Below, in pieces: positions 1 to 5,615 of a stretch of DNA of 7,018 nt. The notes below the pieces were generated by a model that saw only the letters and a list, made by a program, of their open reading frames with translations, did no database searches and was not told the origin of the DNA. How positions within the stretch are numbered: position 1 is the stretch's first letter; every line of letters starts with the position of its first letter. The position numbers and the translations under genes are program-made. The stretch is from Phycisphaeraceae bacterium (GTDB lineage: Bacteria > Planctomycetota > Phycisphaerae > Phycisphaerales > Phycisphaeraceae): contig SKPT01000487.1 in NCBI GenBank assembly GCA_007119405.1, forward strand, positions 1 through 7,018, given 5' to 3'.

Positions 1-1106
1 CGTTCGGCGGCTACAGCAACTACCACTACAAGGCCGTGGCGCTCACCCGCGACGCCGACTACCACGACGCGATCCTGCGCATGCACGAGCGGCACCCCAC
101 GGCCGCGTGGCTGGGCTGGCCCTCGCTGCTCTGGTACGACTCGAGCGTCGAGCGCGGCAGCGTCGAGAACCTGCCGCTGGCGTGGTACTTCCCCGACATC
201 GGCCTGGCGTCGGTGCGCGACGGCTGGCAGGCCGACGACGTCGCGGCCGTGTTCCTGAACTACCCCTACGGCGGGCACAAGCTCAACCAGTACCGCAACG
301 AGCGCGACTTTTCCTACATCAACGTCGCCCACGACGACCCCGACGCCAACAGCTTCATGATCTACGCCCGCGGGCAGATCATCGCCAAGACGGACGGCTA
401 TTCCTACAACAAGCTCACCGCCGCGCAGAACACGATCCTCGTCAACGGCCAGGGGCAGGTCAACGAAGGCGGGATGTGGATGCAGCCGGTCGCCGACACC
501 GACATGACCGAGCTGGCGCGGGCGACGACGTACAAGCTTGGCGACGACGGCACGCTCGTCTTCGAAGGTGAGGCCGGGCCGTCGTACGAGGGCATCGACC
601 GCTTCCGCCGGTCGATGATCTGGGTGCCGGGCCGGTACGTGCTCATCTTCGACGACATCCGCGGCGACGAGGCGAACGAGATCCAGTGGCTGGTGCAGAG
701 CGAGTCGGCCCAGGTGCTCGGCGACGGGCGCTATGCGCTCGAGGCCGAGGGCGAGGCGACGGCGTTCGTCGCCGCCGCGACGGCCGAGCTGAGCGCCGAG
801 GTGGTTGAGTCGCCGGCGCAGCATCGCAACAGCCCGCTGGGCTACGAGCAGATCCGCCTGACCGCCGAGGCGGATGTGCTGAGCATCGCGGCCGTGTTCG
901 ATCCGTGGGAGCATGGCGAGCTGACGGTGGCGATCGAGCCCGACGGCCAGGACGCGGCGCTGATTCTCGTGACCGGGCCAGGGTTCGCCGACGTGTGGAG
1001 CTGGCAGGCCCCGCCGGACCTGTGGACGCCGGCGACGTGGACAGGCCAGCACAACGGCCAGACCTTCATCGAGGTCGGGCCGGAGGATCAGGCCGAGCTG
1101 CACTGA
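1..1106 (+). CDS. Heparinase II/III-family polysaccharide lyase, C-terminal part (5'-truncated by window edge)
   Basis: The reading frame is open from the first complete codon at position 3, so the true start lies outside the window. About 367 residues are visible. The best family signal is at visible residues 110-152: a stretch containing DPDANSF, then IYARGQ, a DGYS turn, and QNTILVNGQGQ. This pattern is typical of the heparinase II/III C-terminal domain (PF07940), whose members usually have an N-terminal alpha/alpha toroid and a C-terminal beta-sandwich. The visible start (FGGYSNYHYKA) looks like the end of the toroid. The remainder is beta-rich, with alternating short hydrophobic strands. 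Such enzymes cleave uronic-acid-containing polysaccharides by beta-elimination and are normally exported, but the signal peptide cannot be checked here. The substrate (alginate, heparin-like or other) cannot be decided. One oddity is a Gln at visible residue 142, where the family usually has His in an HNT motif. The family call is fairly sure and the substrate is unknown. Confidence 0.82.
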   Translation, partial: FGGYSNYHYKAVALTRDADYHDAILRMHERHPTAAWLGWPSLLWYDSSVERGSVENLPLAWYFPDIGLASVRDGWQADDVAAVFLNYPYGGHKLNQYRNERDFSYINVAHDDPDANSFMIYARGQIIAKTDGYSYNKLTAAQNTILVNGQGQVNEGGMWMQPVADTDMTELARATTYKLGDDGTLVFEGEAGPSYEGIDRFRRSMIWVPGRYVLIFDDIRGDEANEIQWLVQSESAQVLGDGRYALEAEGEATAFVAAATAELSAEVVESPAQHRNSPLGYEQIRLTAEADVLSIAAVFDPWEHGELTVAIEPDGQDAALILVTGPGFADVWSWQAPPDLWTPATWTGQHNGQTFIEVGPEDQAELH

Positions 1107-1148
1107 GGCATCGCAGCGCCACCCCCCTTCGAGAGGAGCCGGCCCCTA

Positions 1149-1182
1149 CCCCCCTCCCTCCGGGAGGGGCCGGGGGAGGGTG
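1149..1182 (+). repeat. 34-bp GC-rich hairpin repeat, left copy
   Basis: This is one of two inverted copies in the convergent spacer between the lyase and amidohydrolase genes. It contains a perfect 8-bp stem: CCCCTCCC at 1151-1158 and GGGAGGGG at 1162-1169, around a three-base loop TCC. The reverse complement of the whole 34 bp matches 1268-1301 at 32 of 34 positions. The hairpin lies 44 bp after the lyase stop codon, so it may end or protect that transcript. No T-run follows, so it is not a classic intrinsic terminator. It resembles REP-type dispersed intergenic repeats, which is a judgement by appearance. Confidence 0.7.
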
Positions 1183-1267
1183 CGCCCGAACCACCCTGCG
1201 TGCTCGATCGACCCACGCGTCGTTGCAGCCGACGTACCGGCGCGGGCAGACGCGAGGCGGCAGGTGA

Positions 1268-1301
1268 CACCCTCCCCCAGCCCCTCCCGAAGGGAGGGGG
1301 G
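1268..1301 (-). repeat. 34-bp GC-rich hairpin repeat, right inverted copy
   Basis: This is the inverted partner of the repeat at 1149-1182, differing at two positions, both G-to-A when read in the same direction. It has the same perfect 8-bp stem (1281-1288 with 1292-1299), but its loop is GAA rather than TCC. It lies about 50 bp beyond the stop codon of the minus-strand amidohydrolase gene, so each convergent gene has one copy downstream. Sequence similarity stops sharply on the inner side of both copies, leaving an unrelated 85-bp centre (1183-1267) in which I recognise nothing. No target-site duplication is evident outside the pair. The spacer 1107-1352 holds no convincing gene. Confidence 0.7.
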
Positions 1302-1340
1302 CCGGAGCACTCACCCCGCGCCCAACCGCCGCCTCCCCAT

Positions 1341-1360
1341 CATCATGCATCATCATGCAT
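1341..1360. repeat. Two tandem copies of a 10-bp unit, CATCATGCAT
   Basis: Two perfect head-to-tail copies of CATCATGCAT occupy 1341-1350 and 1351-1360, and three further matching bases (CAT) precede them. The second copy overlaps the end of the minus-strand amidohydrolase gene, whose TGA stop is at 1355-1353. The tract is AT-richer than its surroundings and each unit contains the palindrome ATGCAT. It may be simple slippage. No function is claimed. Confidence 0.6.
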
Positions 1361-2219
1361 CGGTGGTTCCCTCCAACAGCCCCCGCATCGTCCCGCCCAG
1401 GATCCGCTGCCGATCATCCTCGCCCACGAAATCGCAGTGATGGCGGAACGACTCGATCGCCTGGCGATAGGTCATCGAGCGCCGCACCACGGGATGGTCC
1501 GAGCCCCAGCACAGGCGCTGCGCCCCATAATGCTCGTACAGCGCCTTGACGATGCGCTGCACGGGCTTGTAGGGGAAGTCCCACTTGAGCGCCGCGGCGT
1601 GGGAGAAGTTGGACACCTTGACGCAGATGTTGTCCGCGGCCGCCGAGTCCAGCACCTGTTGCAGCTCGGCGTACGGGGCCGGCTCGTCGGCCTGGGCCCA
1701 GCCGAGGTGATGGCAGAGGAAGGCGACGCCGGGGTGCCGCCGCGCCGCCTCGCGCAGCGCCGGCTGGGCGTGGGGCTTGATCGACAGGCTCGCGATGAGG
1801 CCCGATCGCTCAGCCGCGGCGAGAAACGCCTCGCCCTCGTCGCCGAGCAGCCATGCCCCGTCGTCGTCGTTGCGCAGGTAGTGCGTGAAGCCGGGCACGC
1901 TCATGCCGGCGTCGCGTCCGCGCTGCACCGCCGCCTCGAGCCGCGCGGCCGCGCCGGGGGCGTGGTAGGTGTCGTGCCATTCGCAGTCGACGTCGGGGAA
2001 CAGGTGCAGCCGGCCGGCGAAGCGTTGGGCCTGGGCGGCGGCGTGGGCGGCATTGTCGGGGTTGCCGCTGATGCTGGCGCAGATGACGATCGCCTCGTCA
2101 ACGCCGTGGGCGTCCATCTCGTGGATGAGCAGCTCGGCATCGCCGCGCGTGGCGGCGTCGGGCGGCTCGGGCTTGTAGGGCCAGCGCTTCCAGACGTGGG
2201 TGTGGGCGTCGATGATCAT
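1353..2219 (-). CDS. Amidohydrolase-2 family (TIM-barrel) metal-dependent hydrolase
   Basis: This encodes a 288-residue soluble protein, a usual length for the amidohydrolase-2 family (PF04909). These proteins are TIM-barrel hydrolases or decarboxylases that bind a catalytic metal through histidines and an aspartate. The opening MIIDAHTHVW supplies the HxH metal motif at residues 6 and 8. A His pair lies in FLCHHLGW (residues 170-171). The late catalytic-type Asp is D241 in GSDHP. The C-terminal ILGGTMRGLLEG matches the usual family ending. The start was chosen because the HxH strand normally begins within the first ten residues; the frame stays open 89 codons further upstream, but that part is low-complexity and overlaps the murQ region. 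There is no signal peptide. The gene is divergent from murQ across 115 bp. The substrate is unknown; lactone, sugar-acid or aromatic acid substrates are all seen in relatives. Confidence 0.88.
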   Translation of the reverse strand: MIIDAHTHVWKRWPYKPEPPDAATRGDAELLIHEMDAHGVDEAIVICASISGNPDNAAHAAAQAQRFAGRLHLFPDVDCEWHDTYHAPGAAARLEAAVQRGRDAGMSVPGFTHYLRNDDDGAWLLGDEGEAFLAAAERSGLIASLSIKPHAQPALREAARRHPGVAFLCHHLGWAQADEPAPYAELQQVLDSAAADNICVKVSNFSHAAALKWDFPYKPVQRIVKALYEHYGAQRLCWGSDHPVVRRSMTYRQAIESFRHHCDFVGEDDRQRILGGTMRGLLEGTTDA

Positions 2220-2226
2220 GGCCACC

Positions 2227-2232
2227 AGTGTA
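2227..2232 (-). promoter_or_regulatory. Putative -10 hexamer TACACT for the amidohydrolase gene
   Basis: On the minus strand TACACT ends 7 nt before the ATG at 2219. A transcript starting 6-8 nt after it would begin at or just before the start codon, giving a leaderless or almost leaderless mRNA. No good -35 box lies 16-18 nt upstream; a TTGGTG is present but 22 nt away. No Shine-Dalgarno sequence precedes the ATG. Support comes mainly from similar hexamers before the other genes in the window. Confidence 0.4.
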
Positions 2233-2318
2233 GGAACGTGTATGAGATGGGTGCCACCAACATCCCGAAGGGGTCGCGGGCCCTGGCACGCCCGCGTCGC
2301 CCCGGCCACCCGACGCGG

Positions 2319-2324
2319 TACGCT
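2319..2324 (+). promoter_or_regulatory. Putative -10 hexamer TACGCT for murQ
   Basis: TACGCT ends 10 nt before the murQ ATG at 2335, within otherwise GC-rich sequence. The overlapping TACGCC at 2324-2329 is a weaker alternative, 5 nt from the ATG. No TTGACA-like -35 box is visible and no purine-rich ribosome binding site lies between the hexamer and the start. If used, it would give a leader of only a few bases. Confidence 0.4.
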
Positions 2325-2334
2325 ACGCCACACC

Positions 2335-3297
2335 ATGTGCCACGACGCCGCGCCTGATCCACCCGCGACACCACCGCCGACGCGCGGCGAGCTGGCGACC
2401 GAGCAGCGCCTCGCCGCCTCGGCAGCGCTGGACACGCTGGCGACGGCCGACGTGCTGCGCGTCATCAACGACCAGGACGCGACCATCGCCGGCGTTGTGC
2501 GGCAGGCGATCCCCCGGCTCGCCCGGCTTGTCGACGCCGTGGCGGCCGCCCTGCGCGACGGCGGGCGGCTGATCTACCTCGGCGCGGGCACGTCCGGACG
2601 CCTGGGCGTGCTCGACGCCTCGGAATGTCCGCCGACCTTCCACAGCGACCCGGAGCAGGTCGTGGGCGTCATCGCCGGCGGCGACGCGGCCCTGCGCCGC
2701 GCCGGCGAGGCGGCCGAAGACGACGAACCGGCCGGCGCGGCGGCGATCACCGCCCTGGACGTGTCACGCTGCGACGTGGTGCTGGGCATCGCCGCCGGGG
2801 GCACGACCCCTTACGTCTGGGGCGCGCTGGCCGAAGCGGCGCACCGCGGGGCGACGACGGGAATGCTCACCTGCGTGCCCCTGGCCCGGATCGCGCGCCT
2901 GCGCGACCGCCCGACGCCCGCGCCCGATCACCTCATCGAGCTGCCCGTGGGCCCGGAGGTCATCACCGGCTCGACGCGGCTGAAGGCGGGCACGGCCACG
3001 AAGCTGGCGCTGAACATGATCACCACCACCGCCTTCGTCGCCCTGGGCAAGACGTGGGGCAACCTGATGATCGACCTGCGGGCCAGCAACGCCAAGCTGC
3101 GCGACCGCGCGCTGCGCATCCTCACCAGCCAGACGGACCTGCCGCCGGACCAGGCCCGAGATTGCCTCGATCGCGCCGGCGGACGGGTCAAGCTGGCGCT
3201 GGTCATGGCGCGCCTCGACGTGGACGCGGCCGAAGCGCAGCGGCGGCTGGAGGCGGCGGACGGTCGGCTGCGGGCAATCCTCGGCCCGCCGCGGTGA
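2335..3297 (+). CDS. murQ: N-acetylmuramic acid 6-phosphate etherase MurQ
   Basis: This encodes a 320-residue cytoplasmic enzyme that splits the lactyl ether of MurNAc-6-phosphate to give GlcNAc-6-phosphate and D-lactate, a step of peptidoglycan sugar recycling. Family hallmarks are clear: TEQR at residues 22-25, RVINDQDAT at 42-50, the sugar-phosphate (SIS) loop LGAGTSGRLG at 82-91, LDASECPPT at 93-101, TGSTRLKAGTATKL at 211-224, and GNLMIDLRASNAKL at 242-255. E97 and E128 align, by my reading, with the two glutamates (83 and 114) implicated in catalysis in the E. coli enzyme. The second SIS segment reads IAAGGTTPYV (152-161) instead of the commoner IAASGRTPYV. The ATG at 2335 gives an N-terminus slightly longer than usual, with a Pro-rich first 18 residues. 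A small C-terminal helical domain (about 265-320) is present. No anmK, MurNAc transporter or kinase gene adjoins it. The gene is divergent from the amidohydrolase. Confidence 0.95.
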   Translation: MCHDAAPDPPATPPPTRGELATEQRLAASAALDTLATADVLRVINDQDATIAGVVRQAIPRLARLVDAVAAALRDGGRLIYLGAGTSGRLGVLDASECPPTFHSDPEQVVGVIAGGDAALRRAGEAAEDDEPAGAAAITALDVSRCDVVLGIAAGGTTPYVWGALAEAAHRGATTGMLTCVPLARIARLRDRPTPAPDHLIELPVGPEVITGSTRLKAGTATKLALNMITTTAFVALGKTWGNLMIDLRASNAKLRDRALRILTSQTDLPPDQARDCLDRAGGRVKLALVMARLDVDAAEAQRRLEAADGRLRAILGPPR

Positions 3298-3300
3298 GTT

Positions 3301-3366
3301 GGCGTCGGGTCGGGGACCGGGGGCCGCACAGTGTCTCAACGCCCGGAGTGGTGTCAGGCCGACGCC
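3301..3366. repeat. 8-bp inverted repeat flanking the start of the murQ-antiporter spacer
   Basis: GGCGTCGG at 3301-3308 is perfectly complementary to CCGACGCC at 3359-3366, separated by 50 nt. It begins 3 nt after the murQ stop. It could close a large stem-loop at the 3' end of the murQ mRNA, but an 8-bp match at this GC content could easily be chance. The rest of the 124-bp spacer (3298-3421) contains no gene or T-run terminator. Confidence 0.25.
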
Positions 3367-3410
3367 TCTGCGGATCCCGATCCCGGAACCCCGCTCCCCC
3401 AGCAGCGCGC

Positions 3411-3416
3411 TACCCT
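3411..3416 (+). promoter_or_regulatory. Putative -10 hexamer TACCCT for the antiporter gene
   Basis: TACCCT ends only 5 nt before the ATG at 3422, so a transcript starting at normal distance would begin at the start codon itself. No Shine-Dalgarno sequence is present in the intervening CGGGC or just before it, and no -35 consensus is seen. This is the tightest spacing of the five similar sites in this window. Confidence 0.42.
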
Positions 3417-3421
3417 CGGGC

Positions 3422-4663
3422 ATGAGCTTTGACCTGGCCATCACCGTCATCGGCAGCATCGTGCTGATGATCGGGCTTTTCTCCGGCCGACTGCGACAGT
3501 CGCCCGTCTCCGAGCACATGCTCGCCCTCGCCGCCGGGGTGCTGCTGGGACCGGCCGCGCTGGGCTGGCTCACCCCGCAAGCCTGGGGCGACGAGCGGCA
3601 GATGATGGAGGTGGTGGCGCGGCTGACGATCGCCATCGGGCTCATGGGCGCGGCCATGCGCCTGCCGCGCGGCTTCTTCCGCCGACACCTCGTCCCCATG
3701 GCCATGCTGCTGGGCCCGGTGATGCTGGCGATGGGGCTGGTCGGCGGCGCGCTGGCGTGGGCGGTGCTCGGCGTGAGCTGGCTCACCGCCCTGCTCATCG
3801 GCGCCATCGCCGCCCCGACCGACCCGGTGCTGGCCAACTCGATCGTCGTCGGGCGCTTCGCCCAGCGCTACCTGCCGGCCCACCTGCGCCAGACGATCAC
3901 CGCCGAGTCGGGCGCCAACGACGGGCTGGCGATCGCCCTGGTCATGCTGCCCGTGCTGCTGCTGACCCACAGCGCCCCGGCGGCGCTGGGGTGGTGGAGC
4001 CTCCACGTCATCGTCTGGCAGGTGCTCGGCGCCATCGTCATCGGGGCGCTGCTGGGCCACGCCGCCGGGCGGCTGCTGGAATGGGCCGAACGCCGTCACA
4101 CCATCGAGCAGACGTCCCTGCTGGCCTACTCGCTGGCGCTGTCGCTGGTGGCGCTGGGCCTGGCCGACCTCGTGGCGAGCAACGGGATCCTCGCGGTGTT
4201 CGTCGCCGGCCGGGCGTTCGTGGCGGTGGTCACGGTTCACGAGCGGCACGAGGAGGAGCGCGTGCAGGAGACCGTCAACCGCTTCTTCCTGCTGCCAATC
4301 TTCGTGTTCCTCGGGCTGGTCCTGCCCTGGCAGGCGTGGCGCGAGCTGGGCCCGGCCGTGCTCGTGCTCACGGCCCTGGTGCTCGCGCTGCGCCGACTCC
4401 CGGCGATGTGGCTGATGCGCCGGCGGATTCGGCTGGTGCATGGCCGGCGCGAGGCGCTCGTGCTGGGCTGGTTCGGGCCCATGGGCGTGGCGGCGCTGTT
4501 CTACGCGCTGCACGTCGAGGCGCACCTGGGCGAGCTCGCGGCCGAGGTGCTCTGGCCCGTGGCGTGCCTGCTCGTGGTCGGGTCGGTCGTGGTCCATGGC
4601 GTGACGGCGGCGGCGGTGACGCGGAGCTTTCGGACCCAGCCGGGCGAGCACGAAGCCGCGTGA
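3422..4663 (+). CDS. CPA1-family (NhaP-type) cation/proton antiporter
   Basis: This encodes a 413-residue inner-membrane protein with about 12-13 hydrophobic segments running from residue 3 to about 398. Members of the CPA1 monovalent cation:proton antiporter family (PF00999) exchange Na+ or K+ for H+ and support pH and salt homeostasis. Key motifs are GAIAAPTDPVLA (127-138), with the TDP of the discontinuous helix, and AESGANDGLA (161-170), whose N166-D167 pair is the CPA1-type ND signature. A late GWFGPMGVAAL (349-359) and SVVVHGVT (388-395) also match the family. The first 40 residues form a normal opening helix pair, which supports the ATG at 3422; the frame is open 41 codons upstream, but that part is spacer-like. 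There is no cytoplasmic regulatory domain such as TrkA, and the C-terminal tail is short. It converges with purQ, with 10 bp between stops. The ion specificity is not determined. Confidence 0.9.
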   Translation: MSFDLAITVIGSIVLMIGLFSGRLRQSPVSEHMLALAAGVLLGPAALGWLTPQAWGDERQMMEVVARLTIAIGLMGAAMRLPRGFFRRHLVPMAMLLGPVMLAMGLVGGALAWAVLGVSWLTALLIGAIAAPTDPVLANSIVVGRFAQRYLPAHLRQTITAESGANDGLAIALVMLPVLLLTHSAPAALGWWSLHVIVWQVLGAIVIGALLGHAAGRLLEWAERRHTIEQTSLLAYSLALSLVALGLADLVASNGILAVFVAGRAFVAVVTVHERHEEERVQETVNRFFLLPIFVFLGLVLPWQAWRELGPAVLVLTALVLALRRLPAMWLMRRRIRLVHGRREALVLGWFGPMGVAALFYALHVEAHLGELAAEVLWPVACLLVVGSVVVHGVTAAAVTRSFRTQPGEHEAA

Positions 4664-4679
4664 GCTGCCTGCCTCACGC
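4658..4679. terminator. Hairpin spanning both stop codons of the convergent antiporter and purQ genes
   Basis: GCGTGAG at 4658-4664 and CTCACGC at 4673-4679 form a perfect 7-bp stem with an 8-nt loop. Each arm contains the TGA stop of one of the two convergent genes (4661-4663 on plus, 4676-4674 on minus). The same hairpin would form in either transcript. No T-tract follows on either strand, so any termination would be factor-assisted or reflect convergent transcription. The palindrome CCGCGCGG (4680-4687) follows immediately. Confidence 0.4.
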
Positions 4680-5444
4680 CCGCGCGGCACTGCCCGCCCG
4701 CTCGCGCACGTGGGCGATGGCGTTCTCGAAGAAGCGCAGGCCCGGCGCCACCTCATCCGCGGCCCGGCGCGTCCAGGCCGGGTGCTGCGTCGGCTCGACG
4801 TAGCGCTCCGGGTGCGGCATCAGGCCAAGCACCACGCCGCTGGGGTCGCACACCCCCGCGACGTGGCCCGTCGAGCCGTTGGGGTCGTCCTCGGCCGTGT
4901 AGCGCAGCGGCAACTGCCCGCGCCCGGCCAGCTCGTCGATCACGCCCGGCTCGCCGGCCAGCCGGCCCTCGGCGTGGGCCACCGGCAGCTCGAAACGCCC
5001 CAGCCCGCGCGTCCAGATGCATGGCGAATCCGCCGCAGCGTCGAGCCTGACCCAGCGATCCACGAACCGGCCGCTGACGTTGTCCGCCAGCGTCAGCCGC
5101 TGCCTCGCCGCCGCCGGGTCGGGCAGCAGCCCGAGCTTGACCAGCACCTGGAAGCCGTTGCAGATCCCGATCACCGGCACGCCGCGGGCGACCGCGTCGC
5201 GCAGGGGATCGAGCAGCCGACGCCGCAGCCGGTGGGCGAAGATGCGCCCGGCCGCGATGTCGTCGCCGTAGCTGAACCCGCCGGGGATGGCGATGATGTC
5301 GAAGCCGCCGACGCGATCCGGCTGCTCGATCAGGCGGTGCAGGTGCAGCGTCGTCGGCCGGCCGCCGGCGATGGCAAAGGCGTGGGCCAGCTCGCGGTCG
5401 CAGTTGGTCCCGGCCGTTCGCAGGATGAGCACGCTTGGGGTCAT
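4674..5444 (-). CDS. purQ: Phosphoribosylformylglycinamidine synthase glutaminase subunit PurQ
   Basis: This encodes a 256-residue class I glutamine amidotransferase. It releases ammonia from glutamine for FGAR-to-FGAM conversion by PurL, the fourth step of de novo purine synthesis, in the cytoplasm. The N-terminal SVLILRTAGTNCDRE (4-18), the oxyanion region IPGGFSYGDD (53-62), the nucleophile C95 in GICNGFQ, the DPNGS element (187-191), and the His-Glu pair H211/E213 in MPHPE are all present, so it should be active. Its length suits a stand-alone PurQ working with small PurL and PurS rather than a fused large PurL; neither partner is in the window. Three in-frame ATGs are possible (5459, 5456, 5444). 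I chose 5444 because it gives the normal distance to the first beta-strand and because TATGAT overlaps the upstream two. The frame remains open far upstream, but that part is antisense to the protease gene and not real. Confidence 0.95.
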   Translation of the reverse strand: MTPSVLILRTAGTNCDRELAHAFAIAGGRPTTLHLHRLIEQPDRVGGFDIIAIPGGFSYGDDIAAGRIFAHRLRRRLLDPLRDAVARGVPVIGICNGFQVLVKLGLLPDPAAARQRLTLADNVSGRFVDRWVRLDAAADSPCIWTRGLGRFELPVAHAEGRLAGEPGVIDELAGRGQLPLRYTAEDDPNGSTGHVAGVCDPSGVVLGLMPHPERYVEPTQHPAWTRRAADEVAPGLRFFENAIAHVRERAGSAARA

Positions 5445-5454
5445 CGGATCAGGC

Positions 5455-5460
5455 ATCATA
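5455..5460 (-). promoter_or_regulatory. Putative -10 hexamer TATGAT for purQ
   Basis: TATGAT on the minus strand is one base from the TATAAT consensus and ends 10 nt before the ATG at 5444. It overlaps two alternative upstream ATGs. If it is the -10 box, transcription would start about 3-5 nt before 5444, making the upstream ATGs unusable. A weak AAGGG sits about 11 nt before the ATG at 5459 and is the argument for the longer form. No -35 consensus or PurR-like operator is seen. Confidence 0.45.
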
Positions 5461-5588
5461 GCCGGTGGGCCCTTATGAAGCCGGAGCGGTGGTCCCGGCC
5501 GTGGCGGGGCCGATTGACGGCTGCTCCGCCAGTGTGAAGACGTGACGCCAGGACACGGCCAGACAAGCACCGCCGTTGCGAGACCGCG

Positions 5589-5594
5589 TACCAT
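5589..5594 (+). promoter_or_regulatory. Putative -10 hexamer TACCAT for the CPBP protease gene
   Basis: TACCAT lies 15 nt before a GTG (5610) and 21 nt before the preferred ATG (5616). Unlike the other genes here, a GAGG (5603-5606) sits 9 nt before the ATG and could act as a ribosome binding site, so this transcript may have a short conventional leader. An isolated TTGACG at 5514-5519 has no -10 partner at the right distance. Confidence 0.33.
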
Positions 5595-5615
5595 GCCCGG
5601 CCGAGGCCCGTGCCC

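Noticed and set aside
1107..1352. CRISPR array or small gene in the spacer
   Set aside because: There are only two repeat copies and they are inverted rather than direct. Short frames there are Pro/Gly/Arg-rich and unsupported.
1200..2357. 385-codon plus-strand open frame across the amidohydrolase gene
   Set aside because: It is antisense to a gene with intact metal-binding motifs and has no recognisable domain.
2220..2486. 89-codon N-terminal extension of the amidohydrolase
   Set aside because: The frame is open, but the HxH strand should be near the N-terminus, and the extension overlaps the murQ start and is low-complexity.
2625..3425. Plus-strand open frame inside murQ
   Set aside because: It is a frame-shifted shadow of murQ rich in Arg, Gly and Pro. 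The murQ frame carries all family motifs.
3410..4756. 448-codon minus-strand open frame opposite the antiporter
   Set aside because: Its product is a His/Gln/Arg-rich low-complexity string typical of an antisense shadow. The plus-strand frame has clear CPA1 motifs.
5514..5519. TTGACG as a -35 promoter box for the protease gene
   Set aside because: No plausible -10 hexamer lies 16-18 nt downstream, and TACCAT is far too distant.
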